Assembly: GCA_905478245.1 (NCBI GenBank)
Contig: CAJQHT010000012.1
Span: 1 to 43,934, forward strand
Length of the DNA: 43,934 bases
Source: an uncultured Rickettsiales bacterium
GTDB lineage: Bacteria; Pseudomonadota; Alphaproteobacteria; Rickettsiales; UBA1997
Reading direction: 5' to 3'
The translations under genes and the position numbers were made by a program. Below the pieces are notes generated by a model. It saw only the letters and a list, made by a program, of their open reading frames with translations. It was not told where the DNA came from and did no database searches. Numbering within the stretch: position 1 is the first letter of the stretch; each line of letters starts with the position of its first letter. Of the stretch, positions 20,932 through 29,311 are shown piece by piece.

Positions 20932-20966
20932 AATTGTACATTTAGGGATTGTCGGAAAATCAATAA

Positions 20967-21074
20967 ATAACGGATCAATTGTAGGGTCAGACCTGAAGTA
21001 TCTGCTTAGCAACAAACCACAATAAACAAAATAGCGGTCGAACACATAGTCTCAAACCTACATTATACCCGTAA
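20967..21074. repeat. Fold-back intergenic repeat, copy 1 (degenerate)
   Basis: ATAACGGATCAATTGTAGGGTCAGACCTGAAGTATCTGC...ATAGCGGTCGAACACATAGTCTCAAACCTACATTATACCCGTAA; TGTAGG/CCTACA inverted ends. Confidence 0.85.
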
Positions 21075-21154
21075 CAATAGATATATCCGTAAAAACAAAT
21101 ATTCCCATAAAATCCAACGAAACATTATTCTCATAAAAAACCAATAATAAAAAA

Positions 21155-21258
21155 ATAACGGATCAATTGTAGGGGCAGACCTATGTGTCTGCCCGCACAA
21201 ACCACAATAAACAAAATAGCGGTCGAACACATAGTCTCAAACCTACATTATACCCGTA
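21155..21258. repeat. Fold-back intergenic repeat, copy 2
   Basis: Same ~105 bp unit; perfect GGGCAGAC-ctatgt-GTCTGCCC hairpin at 21173-21194; TGTAGG/CCTACA ends. Confidence 0.9.
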
Positions 21259-21285
21259 AAATTATTCCTACCTTAAGAACGTCAA

Positions 21286-21391
21286 GCCTTAAGCTTAAGC
21301 ATCTTTTACCTGGGAACGCCGAGCCCCAGCTCGGCATCTTTTTTATAAAAAAATTATTACCATGCTTAAGCTTAAGGCTCTACGTTCCCAG
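21286..21391. repeat. Interleaved inverted-repeat element (GCCTTAAGCTTAAGCAT / ATGCTTAAGCTTAAGGC plus CTGGGAACG / CGTTCCCAG)
   Basis: Perfect 17 bp arms at 21286-21302 and 21362-21378; 9 bp arms at 21310-21318 and 21383-21391. Confidence 0.85.
21318..21346 (+). terminator. Candidate rho-independent terminator
   Basis: GCCGAGC-CCCA-GCTCGGC perfect 7 bp stem (21318-21335) followed by ATCTTTTTT. Confidence 0.55.
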
Positions 21392-21400
21392 AATAAAAAA

Positions 21401-21510
21401 ACAACGGATTAATTGTAGGGGCAGACCTGAAGTGTCTGCCCGAAACCAACCGAGGATAAATGACACAGCGGTCGAACACATAGGATCAAACCTACATATG
21501 ACGGCAAGCC
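21401..21510. repeat. Fold-back intergenic repeat, copy 3
   Basis: ACAACGGATTAATTGTAGGGGCAGACCTGAAGTGTCTGCCC...CAGCGGTCGAACACATAGGATCAAACCTACA; same unit, diverged interior. Confidence 0.85.
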
Positions 21511-21592
21511 AACGATAAATGAAATATTCACCTTCATTTAGGTTTTTCATTTAATGGCAACGAAATTGCTAAATTTTGAGGGATTTATAGGC

Positions 21593-21652
21593 ATTAAAAA
21601 TTTTTGAAATTTTAGCGTATTTATGTATACGTGGATTTCAAAAATTTTTAAT
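21593..21652. repeat. Long hairpin downstream of hemB
   Basis: Perfect 18 bp arms ATTAAAAATTTTTGAAAT (21593-21610) / ATTTCAAAAATTTTTAAT (21635-21652) with inner CGTAT/ATACG stem. Confidence 0.85.
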
Positions 21653-21695
21653 AACAACGAAATCGCCAAAATGTAGCGATTTGGGGGGTGTTATA

Positions 21696-22694
21696 TTATG
21701 ATAATAGATTGGCAATATATATGGCACTATAGGTAATTATAGCATCAGACCCAGCTCTTTTTAAACAAATTAAACTCTCCATCATTGCCTCATCAAAATT
21801 TAGCAGATTATTTTCTGCGGCTAATTTTAACATTGTATATTCACCGCTAACTTGATATGAAATAATAGGAATATTGAATTTATCTTTTGCTTTGCTTATA
21901 ATGTCCAAATAAAGAGCTGCTGGTTTGATAATTATCATATCTGCACCTTCATTTATATCCATTTCTATTTCTTTTAAAGCTTCATTTTGATTGCGAAAAT
22001 CCATTTGATAAGATTTCTTATCTCCTTGAAGATTATTTTTAGAATTAACGGCATCACGAAATGGTCCGTAAAAATTTGAAGCATATTTAGCACTATATGA
22101 CATAATTCCAACATTCTCATAGCCATTTTTATCAAGATATTTTCTAATTTGACCAACTCGACCATCCATCATATCAGAAGGGGCAACGATATCACAACCA
22201 GCTTTGGCTTGAACTAAGGCTTGTTTACATAAAATTTCATTAGTTTCATCATTTAGCACTTCATTATCTTGTGACAAAATACCATCTTGACCATGGCTGG
22301 TAAAAGGATCGAGAGCTACATCACAAATAATACCAATATTTTGTACTTCTTTCTTGATTTCTTTAATAGCCTGGCATATTAGATTATTTTCATTATATGC
22401 TTCTGAGCCCATTTCATTTTTAAGATTCTGATTGATGGAAGGAAAAAGCATAATGGCTTTAATTCCTAATTTTTGGCATTTTCTTACCTCTTCTACCAGT
22501 AAATCAATAGAGAATCGATAAATATCAGCCATGGACTCTATTTTTTCTTTCTTATTTTTACCTTCAATGACAAAGAAAGGCATAATCAAATCATTTATAT
22601 TTATTGAGTTTTGTGCTAAAAGATCCCTGATCCAGGGTGATTTTCTGTTTCTTCTTAACCTAGTACCAGGAAAAGATGCAAAATTTTGTGTCAT
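21696..22694 (-). CDS. hemB: Delta-aminolevulinic acid dehydratase (porphobilinogen synthase)
   Basis: RLRRNRKSPWIRDLLAQN, IICDVALDPFTSHGQDG, DIVAPSDMMDGRVGQIR, SYSAKYASNFYGPFRDA, MIIIKPAALYLDII, YQVSGEYTML. Confidence 0.97.
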   Translation of the reverse strand: MTQNFASFPGTRLRRNRKSPWIRDLLAQNSININDLIMPFFVIEGKNKKEKIESMADIYRFSIDLLVEEVRKCQKLGIKAIMLFPSINQNLKNEMGSEAYNENNLICQAIKEIKKEVQNIGIICDVALDPFTSHGQDGILSQDNEVLNDETNEILCKQALVQAKAGCDIVAPSDMMDGRVGQIRKYLDKNGYENVGIMSYSAKYASNFYGPFRDAVNSKNNLQGDKKSYQMDFRNQNEALKEIEMDINEGADMIIIKPAALYLDIISKAKDKFNIPIISYQVSGEYTMLKLAAENNLLNFDEAMMESLICLKRAGSDAIITYSAIYIANLLS

Positions 22695-22730
22695 TTTAGT
22701 TAATTATATTTTAAAATTAAGTTTTTATGA

Positions 22731-22915
22731 TTAATACCAATTCTTAATCTTTAAAATTAAGTTAAAATAATAAATAATCTAACTTTATATTTTTTGATAA
22801 AAATCTACAAAAAGCCTCGTTAAAATATGAACATACTGACGACTCTCTTTTATAATTTTTATCTAAAAAATATTTTGCCTGTATCATTCATTAAAGTTCT
22901 AGAATTGGTATAATT
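22731..22915. repeat. MITE-like palindromic element with TACCAATTC / GAATTGGTA ends
   Basis: TTAATACCAATTCTTAATCTTTAA (left) versus TTAAAGTTCTAGAATTGGTATAAT (right); inner TTTTTTGATAAAAAT / ATTTTTATCTAAAAAAT inverted pair. Confidence 0.65.
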
Positions 22916-22963
22916 TATCACATTAATCTATTATTAATATTTTGCAACTATTTAGCTAAATCC

Positions 22964-23770
22964 ATGAATATTCTAGAAGAGATCTATCAGCATAAATTAG
23001 TAGAAGTTAGAAATTGTAAGAAAAATAAATCTACTCATGATATCTGTGGCGAGCTAAAATTACAAAATAGAAAGCCACAAGATTTTGCTGCAGCTCTGCA
23101 AAATAAAATTATTAATAATGATCCAGCTATAATCTGTGAGGTAAAAAAGGCCTCTCCAAGCAAGGGTATTATTCGTGATGATTTTGATCCAGTAAAAATT
23201 GCAAAAATTTACGAAGAAAATGGAGCAGCTTGCATCTCAGTTCTTACTGATGAGAAATATTTCATGGGTCACTCAAAATATTTATCTGATATTAGAAAAA
23301 ATGTGAAAATTCCAATTTTGCGTAAAGATTTTATTATTGATGTTTATCAAATTTATGAGGCTAAATTACTTGGAGCTGATTGTATCTTGCTCATAATGGC
23401 AATGTTAGATTTACAAAAAGCACAAGAATTAGAAAAAATAGCCCATGATATTGGTCTTTCAGTTTTAATAGAAATTCACGATGAGGCAGAATTAGAAAAG
23501 GCTTTAAAGTTAAGAAGTACATTAATTGGCATCAATAATCGTAATCTTAAAACTTTCGAAATTGATATTAATAATAGTATAAAATTATCAAAATTAATTC
23601 CTAAGGATAAAATAATTATTTGTGAAAGTGGAATTTACAGTAGAGATGATATTAAAAAAATGCAATTAGAAAATATTAATAGTTTTTTAATTGGTGAATC
23701 TTTAATGCGTCAAGATAATATAGCTCAAGCTCTGCAAAGCCTCCTTGAAAAAGAAAGTTGTTTTTTTTAA
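22964..23770 (+). CDS. trpC: Indole-3-glycerol phosphate synthase
   Basis: MNILEEIYQHKLVEV, PAIICEVKKASPSKGIIRDDFDPVKIAKIYEENGAACISVLTDEKYFMG, PILRKDFIIDVYQIYEAKLLGADCILLI, LIGINNRNLKTFEID, ICESGIYSRDDI. Confidence 0.95.
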   Translation: MNILEEIYQHKLVEVRNCKKNKSTHDICGELKLQNRKPQDFAAALQNKIINNDPAIICEVKKASPSKGIIRDDFDPVKIAKIYEENGAACISVLTDEKYFMGHSKYLSDIRKNVKIPILRKDFIIDVYQIYEAKLLGADCILLIMAMLDLQKAQELEKIAHDIGLSVLIEIHDEAELEKALKLRSTLIGINNRNLKTFEIDINNSIKLSKLIPKDKIIICESGIYSRDDIKKMQLENINSFLIGESLMRQDNIAQALQSLLEKESCFF

Positions 23771-23832
23771 AGTATATATACCGTATCAAAATCATACATA
23801 ATGTATTATTTTGACACATAATATGTATCATT

Positions 23833-25566
23833 TTAATACATATCATCTATCAAATTCTGATATTTAGCCTCAATAATATTTCTTTTTAATTTCATTGATG
23901 GTGTTATTTCTCCTCCTTCAATTGATAATTCATCAAAAATTATTTCAGATTTTCTAATTCTTTCCCATTGGTTCAGGTTCTTATTAACTTTAGCAACTAT
24001 ATTTTCAAGATTCTTTTCAATGATTTTCTTTTTATTTTTATCATTTTTGGTTTTTATATCTATCATTTCTTGATCTATAAAAAACAAACAAGAGACAAAT
24101 TTTCTGCCCTCGGCAATTATTAAAGCTGCGCTTAAAAATGAACAATTTTGCATTAATTTTTGCTCAATTGGAATGGGGCTAACATATTTTCCTCCGGCAG
24201 TTTTAAATAATTCCTTCTTTCTACCGGTTATTCGAATTGCTCCATCACTTTCTATTATAGCCAAATCACCAGTTTTTAGCCAGCCATCTTTGGTTATTGT
24301 TTCGTTGGTTTTTATTTGGTTGTTATGGTAGCCCTTCATGACGCAGTCACTTTTTGTCCATAATTCACCATCAATTATTTTAACTTCTACTCCTAAAAAT
24401 GACTTACCCACTGTGCCAATTTTATTAAATTTAGCATTATTGACGGCAATAACTGGCGAAGTTTCAGTTAACCCATAGCCGGTAAATATCTTTACCCCAA
24501 TATTATTAAAAAATCTTTCTAAATCTTCGCTTAAGGGCGCTCCTCCGCAGATTAGCATTTTTATTCTACCGCCAAGAGATTTCGATATTGTTTTGTAAGC
24601 CAGTAAATTAAATAAGCATCTTAAAGGGTTATTTTTTTTCGGATCTTGTTTTACCGCGAAATTTATGGCTAAATTTCCTAAAATTTTCTTCAAAATATTA
24701 CTATTTGATAATTTATCATTAATTTTATTATAGGTTTTTTCTAAAATACGCGGAACTATCGTCATAATTGTTGGCTTTATTTCCAACAATAACTTGCCAA
24801 TATTTTTTGGATTATCGGCAAAGTAAATTGTTACGCCTTGATAAATATAGAAATTAATTACCATTCCTTCAAAGATATGGGCCAAGGGCAGGCAAGATAA
24901 AGCAATATCTTCTTGATTTATTTCGGGGAATCTTTCTTTGGTGGCCTTTATTTGCGTTATAAGATTTTTATGTGTAATTTCTACCCCTTTAGGATCTCCG
25001 GTAGAGCCGCTGGTATAAATAATGGTAGCAATATCATCTTCTTTAATTTTTTTAACTAGATTTTCATAGGATTCTGCATTATTTTTTTCTAAATTAGTGC
25101 CAATCTTTAATAATTCTTCAAAATCAATGATATTTTCATCTTTAATTTTATTTTTAAAGCCAAAAGTAATAATTTTTTGAAATTTTACCTTAGAATTAAG
25201 TAAGATATCTAAGTTTTCTTTACTATCGCAAAAAAAGAACTCAATATTCGCATCTTTAATCTGAAATAATAGATTTTTCTTTGAAATATTGGCAAAAATA
25301 GGTATTGATAATGCTCCAACACTGATTGCAGCAAAATTAAATATTAACCAAATAGGACTTGAATTTGCTATAATTCCAAAGCCTTTTTCTTTTTTTAATC
25401 CTAATTTTCTTAAAGCTAGGGTAGATTTTCTAATATTTGCAGCAAATTGCTTATTGGAAATGTTTTTCCAATTTTTATTATCCAGAAAATTAAAAGCTTG
25501 ATTATTTTTATAATGTTTTTCTTGATATTTAACTAAATCTATTAAATTTTTTAACTCCATTTGCAT
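23833..25566 (-). CDS. AMP-dependent acyl-CoA synthetase/ligase (long-chain fatty-acid-CoA ligase-like)
   Basis: TIIYTSGSTGDPKGVEITHKN AMP-binding signature; TGYGLTETSPVIAVN; GWLKTGDLAIIESDGAIRITGRKKELFKTAGGKYVSP. Confidence 0.92.
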   Translation of the reverse strand: MQMELKNLIDLVKYQEKHYKNNQAFNFLDNKNWKNISNKQFAANIRKSTLALRKLGLKKEKGFGIIANSSPIWLIFNFAAISVGALSIPIFANISKKNLLFQIKDANIEFFFCDSKENLDILLNSKVKFQKIITFGFKNKIKDENIIDFEELLKIGTNLEKNNAESYENLVKKIKEDDIATIIYTSGSTGDPKGVEITHKNLITQIKATKERFPEINQEDIALSCLPLAHIFEGMVINFYIYQGVTIYFADNPKNIGKLLLEIKPTIMTIVPRILEKTYNKINDKLSNSNILKKILGNLAINFAVKQDPKKNNPLRCLFNLLAYKTISKSLGGRIKMLICGGAPLSEDLERFFNNIGVKIFTGYGLTETSPVIAVNNAKFNKIGTVGKSFLGVEVKIIDGELWTKSDCVMKGYHNNQIKTNETITKDGWLKTGDLAIIESDGAIRITGRKKELFKTAGGKYVSPIPIEQKLMQNCSFLSAALIIAEGRKFVSCLFFIDQEMIDIKTKNDKNKKKIIEKNLENIVAKVNKNLNQWERIRKSEIIFDELSIEGGEITPSMKLKRNIIEAKYQNLIDDMY

Positions 25567-25569
25567 TAT

Positions 25570-26724
25570 TTAATTGGTATTATTTAGCCATGATTCAATA
25601 ATTGGATATATTTTATAATAAGCTAAGTCAAAAATATAGGTAATTTTATCATATAAAATTTCATGATTTTCGATAATGTAATATCTAATTAATTCGTCGG
25701 CTCCACTATAGCTAGCAGTGGAGGATGAAATAATAATTAACAGCATAAATGCAATATAATTAGAAATGGAGCTTGAAATTAACGGTCTTATTACTCCTGG
25801 TTTTCGCGCAAGATTTTTTACTTTATTAATTCTGCTGGTAGTATTGGGATGTGTTGAAAATAAAGTAAAATAACCATTATCGCCAAATAAGGATAATGCT
25901 ATTCCCATATTATGACCACCAAATGCCTGAGCGGATTGTCTATCGCAGCGATATTCTATTGATCTGCTGATAAATTTACGAATAAATTCATATGAATTAA
26001 AGATGATTTTATTATTAAAGAATGTCACAATCTTATTTACTGTTGAATAAATAAACATCACAATATCAAATAATATTCTGCTTCTAACCCTGACATATCC
26101 TAAGATAGTTAGAGGTATAGTTATCATCCACTTTAATATATTTGAAATAAGATTAGTGGCTTTTTGATTTATAATAATTAGAAGTGCTGGCAAATAATCC
26201 TTATTAACTAAATGCGACATTTCATGTCCCATAATGCTGCGTAGAATTAATAAAAATTCCCGTTTATCTTTACTGTTATTTAAGCTGTGCTGAATGATGC
26301 CTTGTGTTAAAACCATAATTTTTCTGCCCATACTACCAATGGCAAAAGCATTTATTTCATTACTATTACTGATATATAATTTTACATCTTTTCTGCCAAA
26401 GCTCTCTTGAACCTGTTCAAATATTAGCTTTAGAAATTTAAAATCTTTTATTGAATCATATTTTTTACACCCTTTTAATGACGATCTAACTGAGAAGCCA
26501 AAAATAAAATCTAGAAATAGATAGATAATCATTATAAAACTAATAATGAATATCAATAATGATAATAAGAATTTAAAATCTAATTTGGCTATTTGTGTTA
26601 AGAAATATTCTTGATTTATTTGCATAATAGCAAAAGCGACGGCGGTAAATGGTAATAATAATATAACAAAATTAATAATAGTTAAAATATAAACCACTAT
26701 TAAATTTAAAGGTTTCATTAACAT
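25570..26724 (-). CDS. M48 family membrane metalloprotease
   Basis: IMGHEMSHLVNKD (HExxH), N-terminal TM helices, SRSIEYRCDRQSAQAFGG, FSTHPNTTSRI. Confidence 0.88.
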   Translation of the reverse strand: MLMKPLNLIVVYILTIINFVILLLPFTAVAFAIMQINQEYFLTQIAKLDFKFLLSLLIFIISFIMIIYLFLDFIFGFSVRSSLKGCKKYDSIKDFKFLKLIFEQVQESFGRKDVKLYISNSNEINAFAIGSMGRKIMVLTQGIIQHSLNNSKDKREFLLILRSIMGHEMSHLVNKDYLPALLIIINQKATNLISNILKWMITIPLTILGYVRVRSRILFDIVMFIYSTVNKIVTFFNNKIIFNSYEFIRKFISRSIEYRCDRQSAQAFGGHNMGIALSLFGDNGYFTLFSTHPNTTSRINKVKNLARKPGVIRPLISSSISNYIAFMLLIIISSSTASYSGADELIRYYIIENHEILYDKITYIFDLAYYKIYPIIESWLNNTN

Positions 26725-26878
26725 TTAAAAAATACCATAAAATGAATTTGCAAAAATAAAGTAAAGATATTATATTATTACTAATTAATGATTGTAAAGT
26801 AAAGAAATAGAATTAAAAAACTCAAAAATAAATTCAATTTTCTTCTAATAATACCATTTTAACTTATATATAAAATAA

Positions 26879-27697
26879 ATGCGCACAATTAAAATAGGAA
26901 AGATAAATATCAGTAACAATAATCCCTTTGTTCTGATAGCAGGACCCTGTCAAACAGAGTCAAGGGATCATTCATTAATGATGGCTGAAAATATCAAAAA
27001 AATTACCGATAAATTAGGTATAGATTTTATATATAAATCATCATTTGATAAAGCTAATAGAACTAGCTCTAAATCTACACGCGGCTTAGGCTTAGAAAAG
27101 ACCTTACCAATATTTGAAGAGGTTAAAAAAACTTTTAATTGCCCAATTTTAACCGATATTCACAGTGAGAAACATTGTGAAGAAGTAAAAAATTCAGTTG
27201 ACATTATTCAGGTTCCAGCTTTTCTTTGTCGTCAAACTGATCTTCTAAAAGCTGCTGCAAAAACTGATCTAATTGTTAATATTAAAAAAGGTCAATTTTT
27301 AGCGCCTCATGATACTAAAAATATTGTCCAGAAAATGGATGATTTTGGTAATAAAAAAGTTCTTTTAACGGAAAGAGGTGTTAGTTTTGGCTATAATACT
27401 TTAGTTTCCGACATGAGAAGCTTGCCAATTATGGCTCAAACTGGCTGTCCAGTTGTTTTTGATGCTACACATTCGGTGCAGCAGCCAGGAGGGCAGGGTG
27501 GAGCCAGTGGTGGACAGAGAGAATTCGTTGAAGTTTTATCAAAGGCAGCAATTGCTGTTGGTGTAGCGGCAATTTTTGCCGAAGTTCATCAAGATCCAGA
27601 TAATGCACCTTCTGATGGACCTTGCATGTTAGAATTACATAATTTGGAAAGAATCTTGGAGAGGTTAAAGCGTTTTGATGAGATTGCTAAAAGTTAA
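26879..27697 (+). CDS. kdsA: 3-deoxy-8-phosphooctulonate synthase
   Basis: [100 protein letters not shown]. Confidence 0.97.
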   Translation: MRTIKIGKINISNNNPFVLIAGPCQTESRDHSLMMAENIKKITDKLGIDFIYKSSFDKANRTSSKSTRGLGLEKTLPIFEEVKKTFNCPILTDIHSEKHCEEVKNSVDIIQVPAFLCRQTDLLKAAAKTDLIVNIKKGQFLAPHDTKNIVQKMDDFGNKKVLLTERGVSFGYNTLVSDMRSLPIMAQTGCPVVFDATHSVQQPGGQGGASGGQREFVEVLSKAAIAVGVAAIFAEVHQDPDNAPSDGPCMLELHNLERILERLKRFDEIAKS

Positions 27698-27735
27698 TAA
27701 TTTATTGGTTTTTACGGTAATATTGGATTTTGATA

Positions 27736-28407
27736 TTAATTTTTAAAGCAACCAATCTCGTTAATAAAGGGAATAGTGATGTTTTTCTTTTTTTCAAAGC
27801 AGTAAAATTCTAATAATTTGCTTATTTTTACTATCTCATCGTAGTTTCTATCAATATTTTTGGCAATATAATCAATTACCTTATTTTCAACATTTAATTG
27901 ACGCATTGCAAATTGTTTAATTAATAACATTTTAATTAAATCAATATCTGGATCTTTAATTTCAATAGTAAAAATATTTTTAAATCTAGATTCTATATCA
28001 GCAAAGCCATATCTAATTTGATTTAGATTTATGTTGGAGGTGAGCATTAAATAGCAATTTCTCTCATTAATTATGTTAAATATATGAAATAAAGCTATTT
28101 GATTTTTAACATTTTCAATATTTCTGATAATATAAAATTGGTTTTTTTTAATATGTCCGGCAATTTCAGGATCCTGTAATTGATCAGGTTCAAGAAAATC
28201 AGCCTGCATTTTTCTTTGCCAAATATGAGCTAAATGATTTTTTCCAGAATTTTTTTTGCCATAAATTGCAAAAATATTTGGTATATTGCTAATTTTAACA
28301 TCATAATTATTGATAAAATCAAAAGCGGTTTTATTTTCTTTGCAGCAGACAAAATCATCGTCAAGATAGCGATCTATAAATGGAAAATTAAAGCTAGTTT
28401 GGCTCAA
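27736..28407 (-). CDS. DnaA-related regulatory inactivator Hda/HdaA-like
   Basis: QTSFNFPFIDRYLDDDFVCCKENKTAFDFI, FAIYGKKNSGKNHLAHIW; short DnaA-like AAA+ protein (223 aa). Confidence 0.8.
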   Translation of the reverse strand: MSQTSFNFPFIDRYLDDDFVCCKENKTAFDFINNYDVKISNIPNIFAIYGKKNSGKNHLAHIWQRKMQADFLEPDQLQDPEIAGHIKKNQFYIIRNIENVKNQIALFHIFNIINERNCYLMLTSNINLNQIRYGFADIESRFKNIFTIEIKDPDIDLIKMLLIKQFAMRQLNVENKVIDYIAKNIDRNYDEIVKISKLLEFYCFEKKKNITIPFINEIGCFKN

Positions 28408-28411
28408 TTGA

Positions 28412-28702
28412 TTATTCTATTACTTTTGGTACGGCGAAGTAGTTATATTGTGCATCAGGGGCGTTTTGCAGAACTTCCTCAGTGCTATTGCTGACTTTAA
28501 CCTCATCTTCAAATAATTTTAGGTTAATATTATGCACATTACCCATTATTTCAACATTATCTGTATCTACCTCTTGTAAAAGATCAACAAAATTTGTAAT
28601 CTTACCAAGTTGATCGCATAATATATCTTTTTCAGCCTCTGAAACTTTTATATTGGCTAATCTAGCTACTTTTTCAATTGTTTTCTTATCAATATTTGAC
28701 AT
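28412..28702 (-). CDS. gatC: Asp-tRNA(Asn)/Glu-tRNA(Gln) amidotransferase subunit C
   Basis: MSNIDKKTIEKVARLANIKVSEAEKDILCDQLGKITNFVDLLQEVDTDNVE. Confidence 0.93.
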   Translation of the reverse strand: MSNIDKKTIEKVARLANIKVSEAEKDILCDQLGKITNFVDLLQEVDTDNVEIMGNVHNINLKLFEDEVKVSNSTEEVLQNAPDAQYNYFAVPKVIE

Positions 28703-28730
28703 TCTTAATATTTTATTTATCATTTAGCAA

Positions 28731-28765
28731 AATACCAGCTTTAGAAGTTAAAATGGTATAATATA
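28731..28765. repeat. Dispersed TACCA/TGGTATAATATA element, copy between gatC and ruvX
   Basis: AATACCAGCTTTAGAAGTTAAAATGGTATAATATA; 26 nt (28740-28765) identical to 34443-34468. Confidence 0.75.
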
Positions 28766-28805
28766 CTTATTTAATAAAAATACAATATTTATTTAAAAGA
28801 GAGAT

Positions 28806-29273
28806 TTGATTTATAAAAATTTAGAAGAATTAAGTGATAATTTACCACCAGAAGGGCGCTTAATGGCTATTGATGTTGGTACCAAAAGAATCGGTATTGC
28901 AATTTGCGATAAATCTCGTCATATTGCTAGTCCAAAAGCCACTATATTAAGAAAGGGCAATTTACATGATTTTGCTAAAATTTCTAAATTAATTCAAGAA
29001 AATGATATTGTTGGAATTATTATTGGCTTACCTATAAATATGGATGAATCGGAAAATTTTATGAGTCAATTTTCACGTAGATTTGCCAAAGAGTTTGATA
29101 AATTTCTAATTAATGCCAAAATATGTCTTTATGATGAAAGGTTAAGTTCCTTCATGGCGAAAGATGATCTTTTAAATGCCATAAAAGGCAAAAAAAATAA
29201 AAAGAAAACAATAATTGATCAGATGGCGGCAAGTGTTATATTGCAGGCAGTTCTGCATGAATTAAAACTTTAG
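28806..29273 (+). CDS. ruvX: Holliday junction resolvase-like protein (YqgF/RuvX)
   Basis: RLMAIDVGTKRIGIAICD, GIIIGLPINMDESE, CLYDERLSSFMA, IIDQMAASVILQ; TTG start. Confidence 0.93.
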   Translation: MIYKNLEELSDNLPPEGRLMAIDVGTKRIGIAICDKSRHIASPKATILRKGNLHDFAKISKLIQENDIVGIIIGLPINMDESENFMSQFSRRFAKEFDKFLINAKICLYDERLSSFMAKDDLLNAIKGKKNKKKTIIDQMAASVILQAVLHELKL

Positions 29274-29311
29274 TTCTGAGGGTTTTTTTAAACAAGGATT
29301 AGGGTCCATTT

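Noticed and set aside
20967-21510. Possible CRISPR array
   Set aside because: Units are ~105 bp, irregularly spaced and internally palindromic, with no uniform short spacers or cas genes
21183-21518. 111-aa + strand ORF
   Set aside because: Lies wholly within the repeat cluster and reads through hairpins; no protein-like conservation pattern
28740-28765. TATAAT within the 26-mer as a dedicated ruvX promoter
   Set aside because: The same 26-mer lies between convergent genes after proS and lacks a well-spaced -35, so a repeat explanation is preferred
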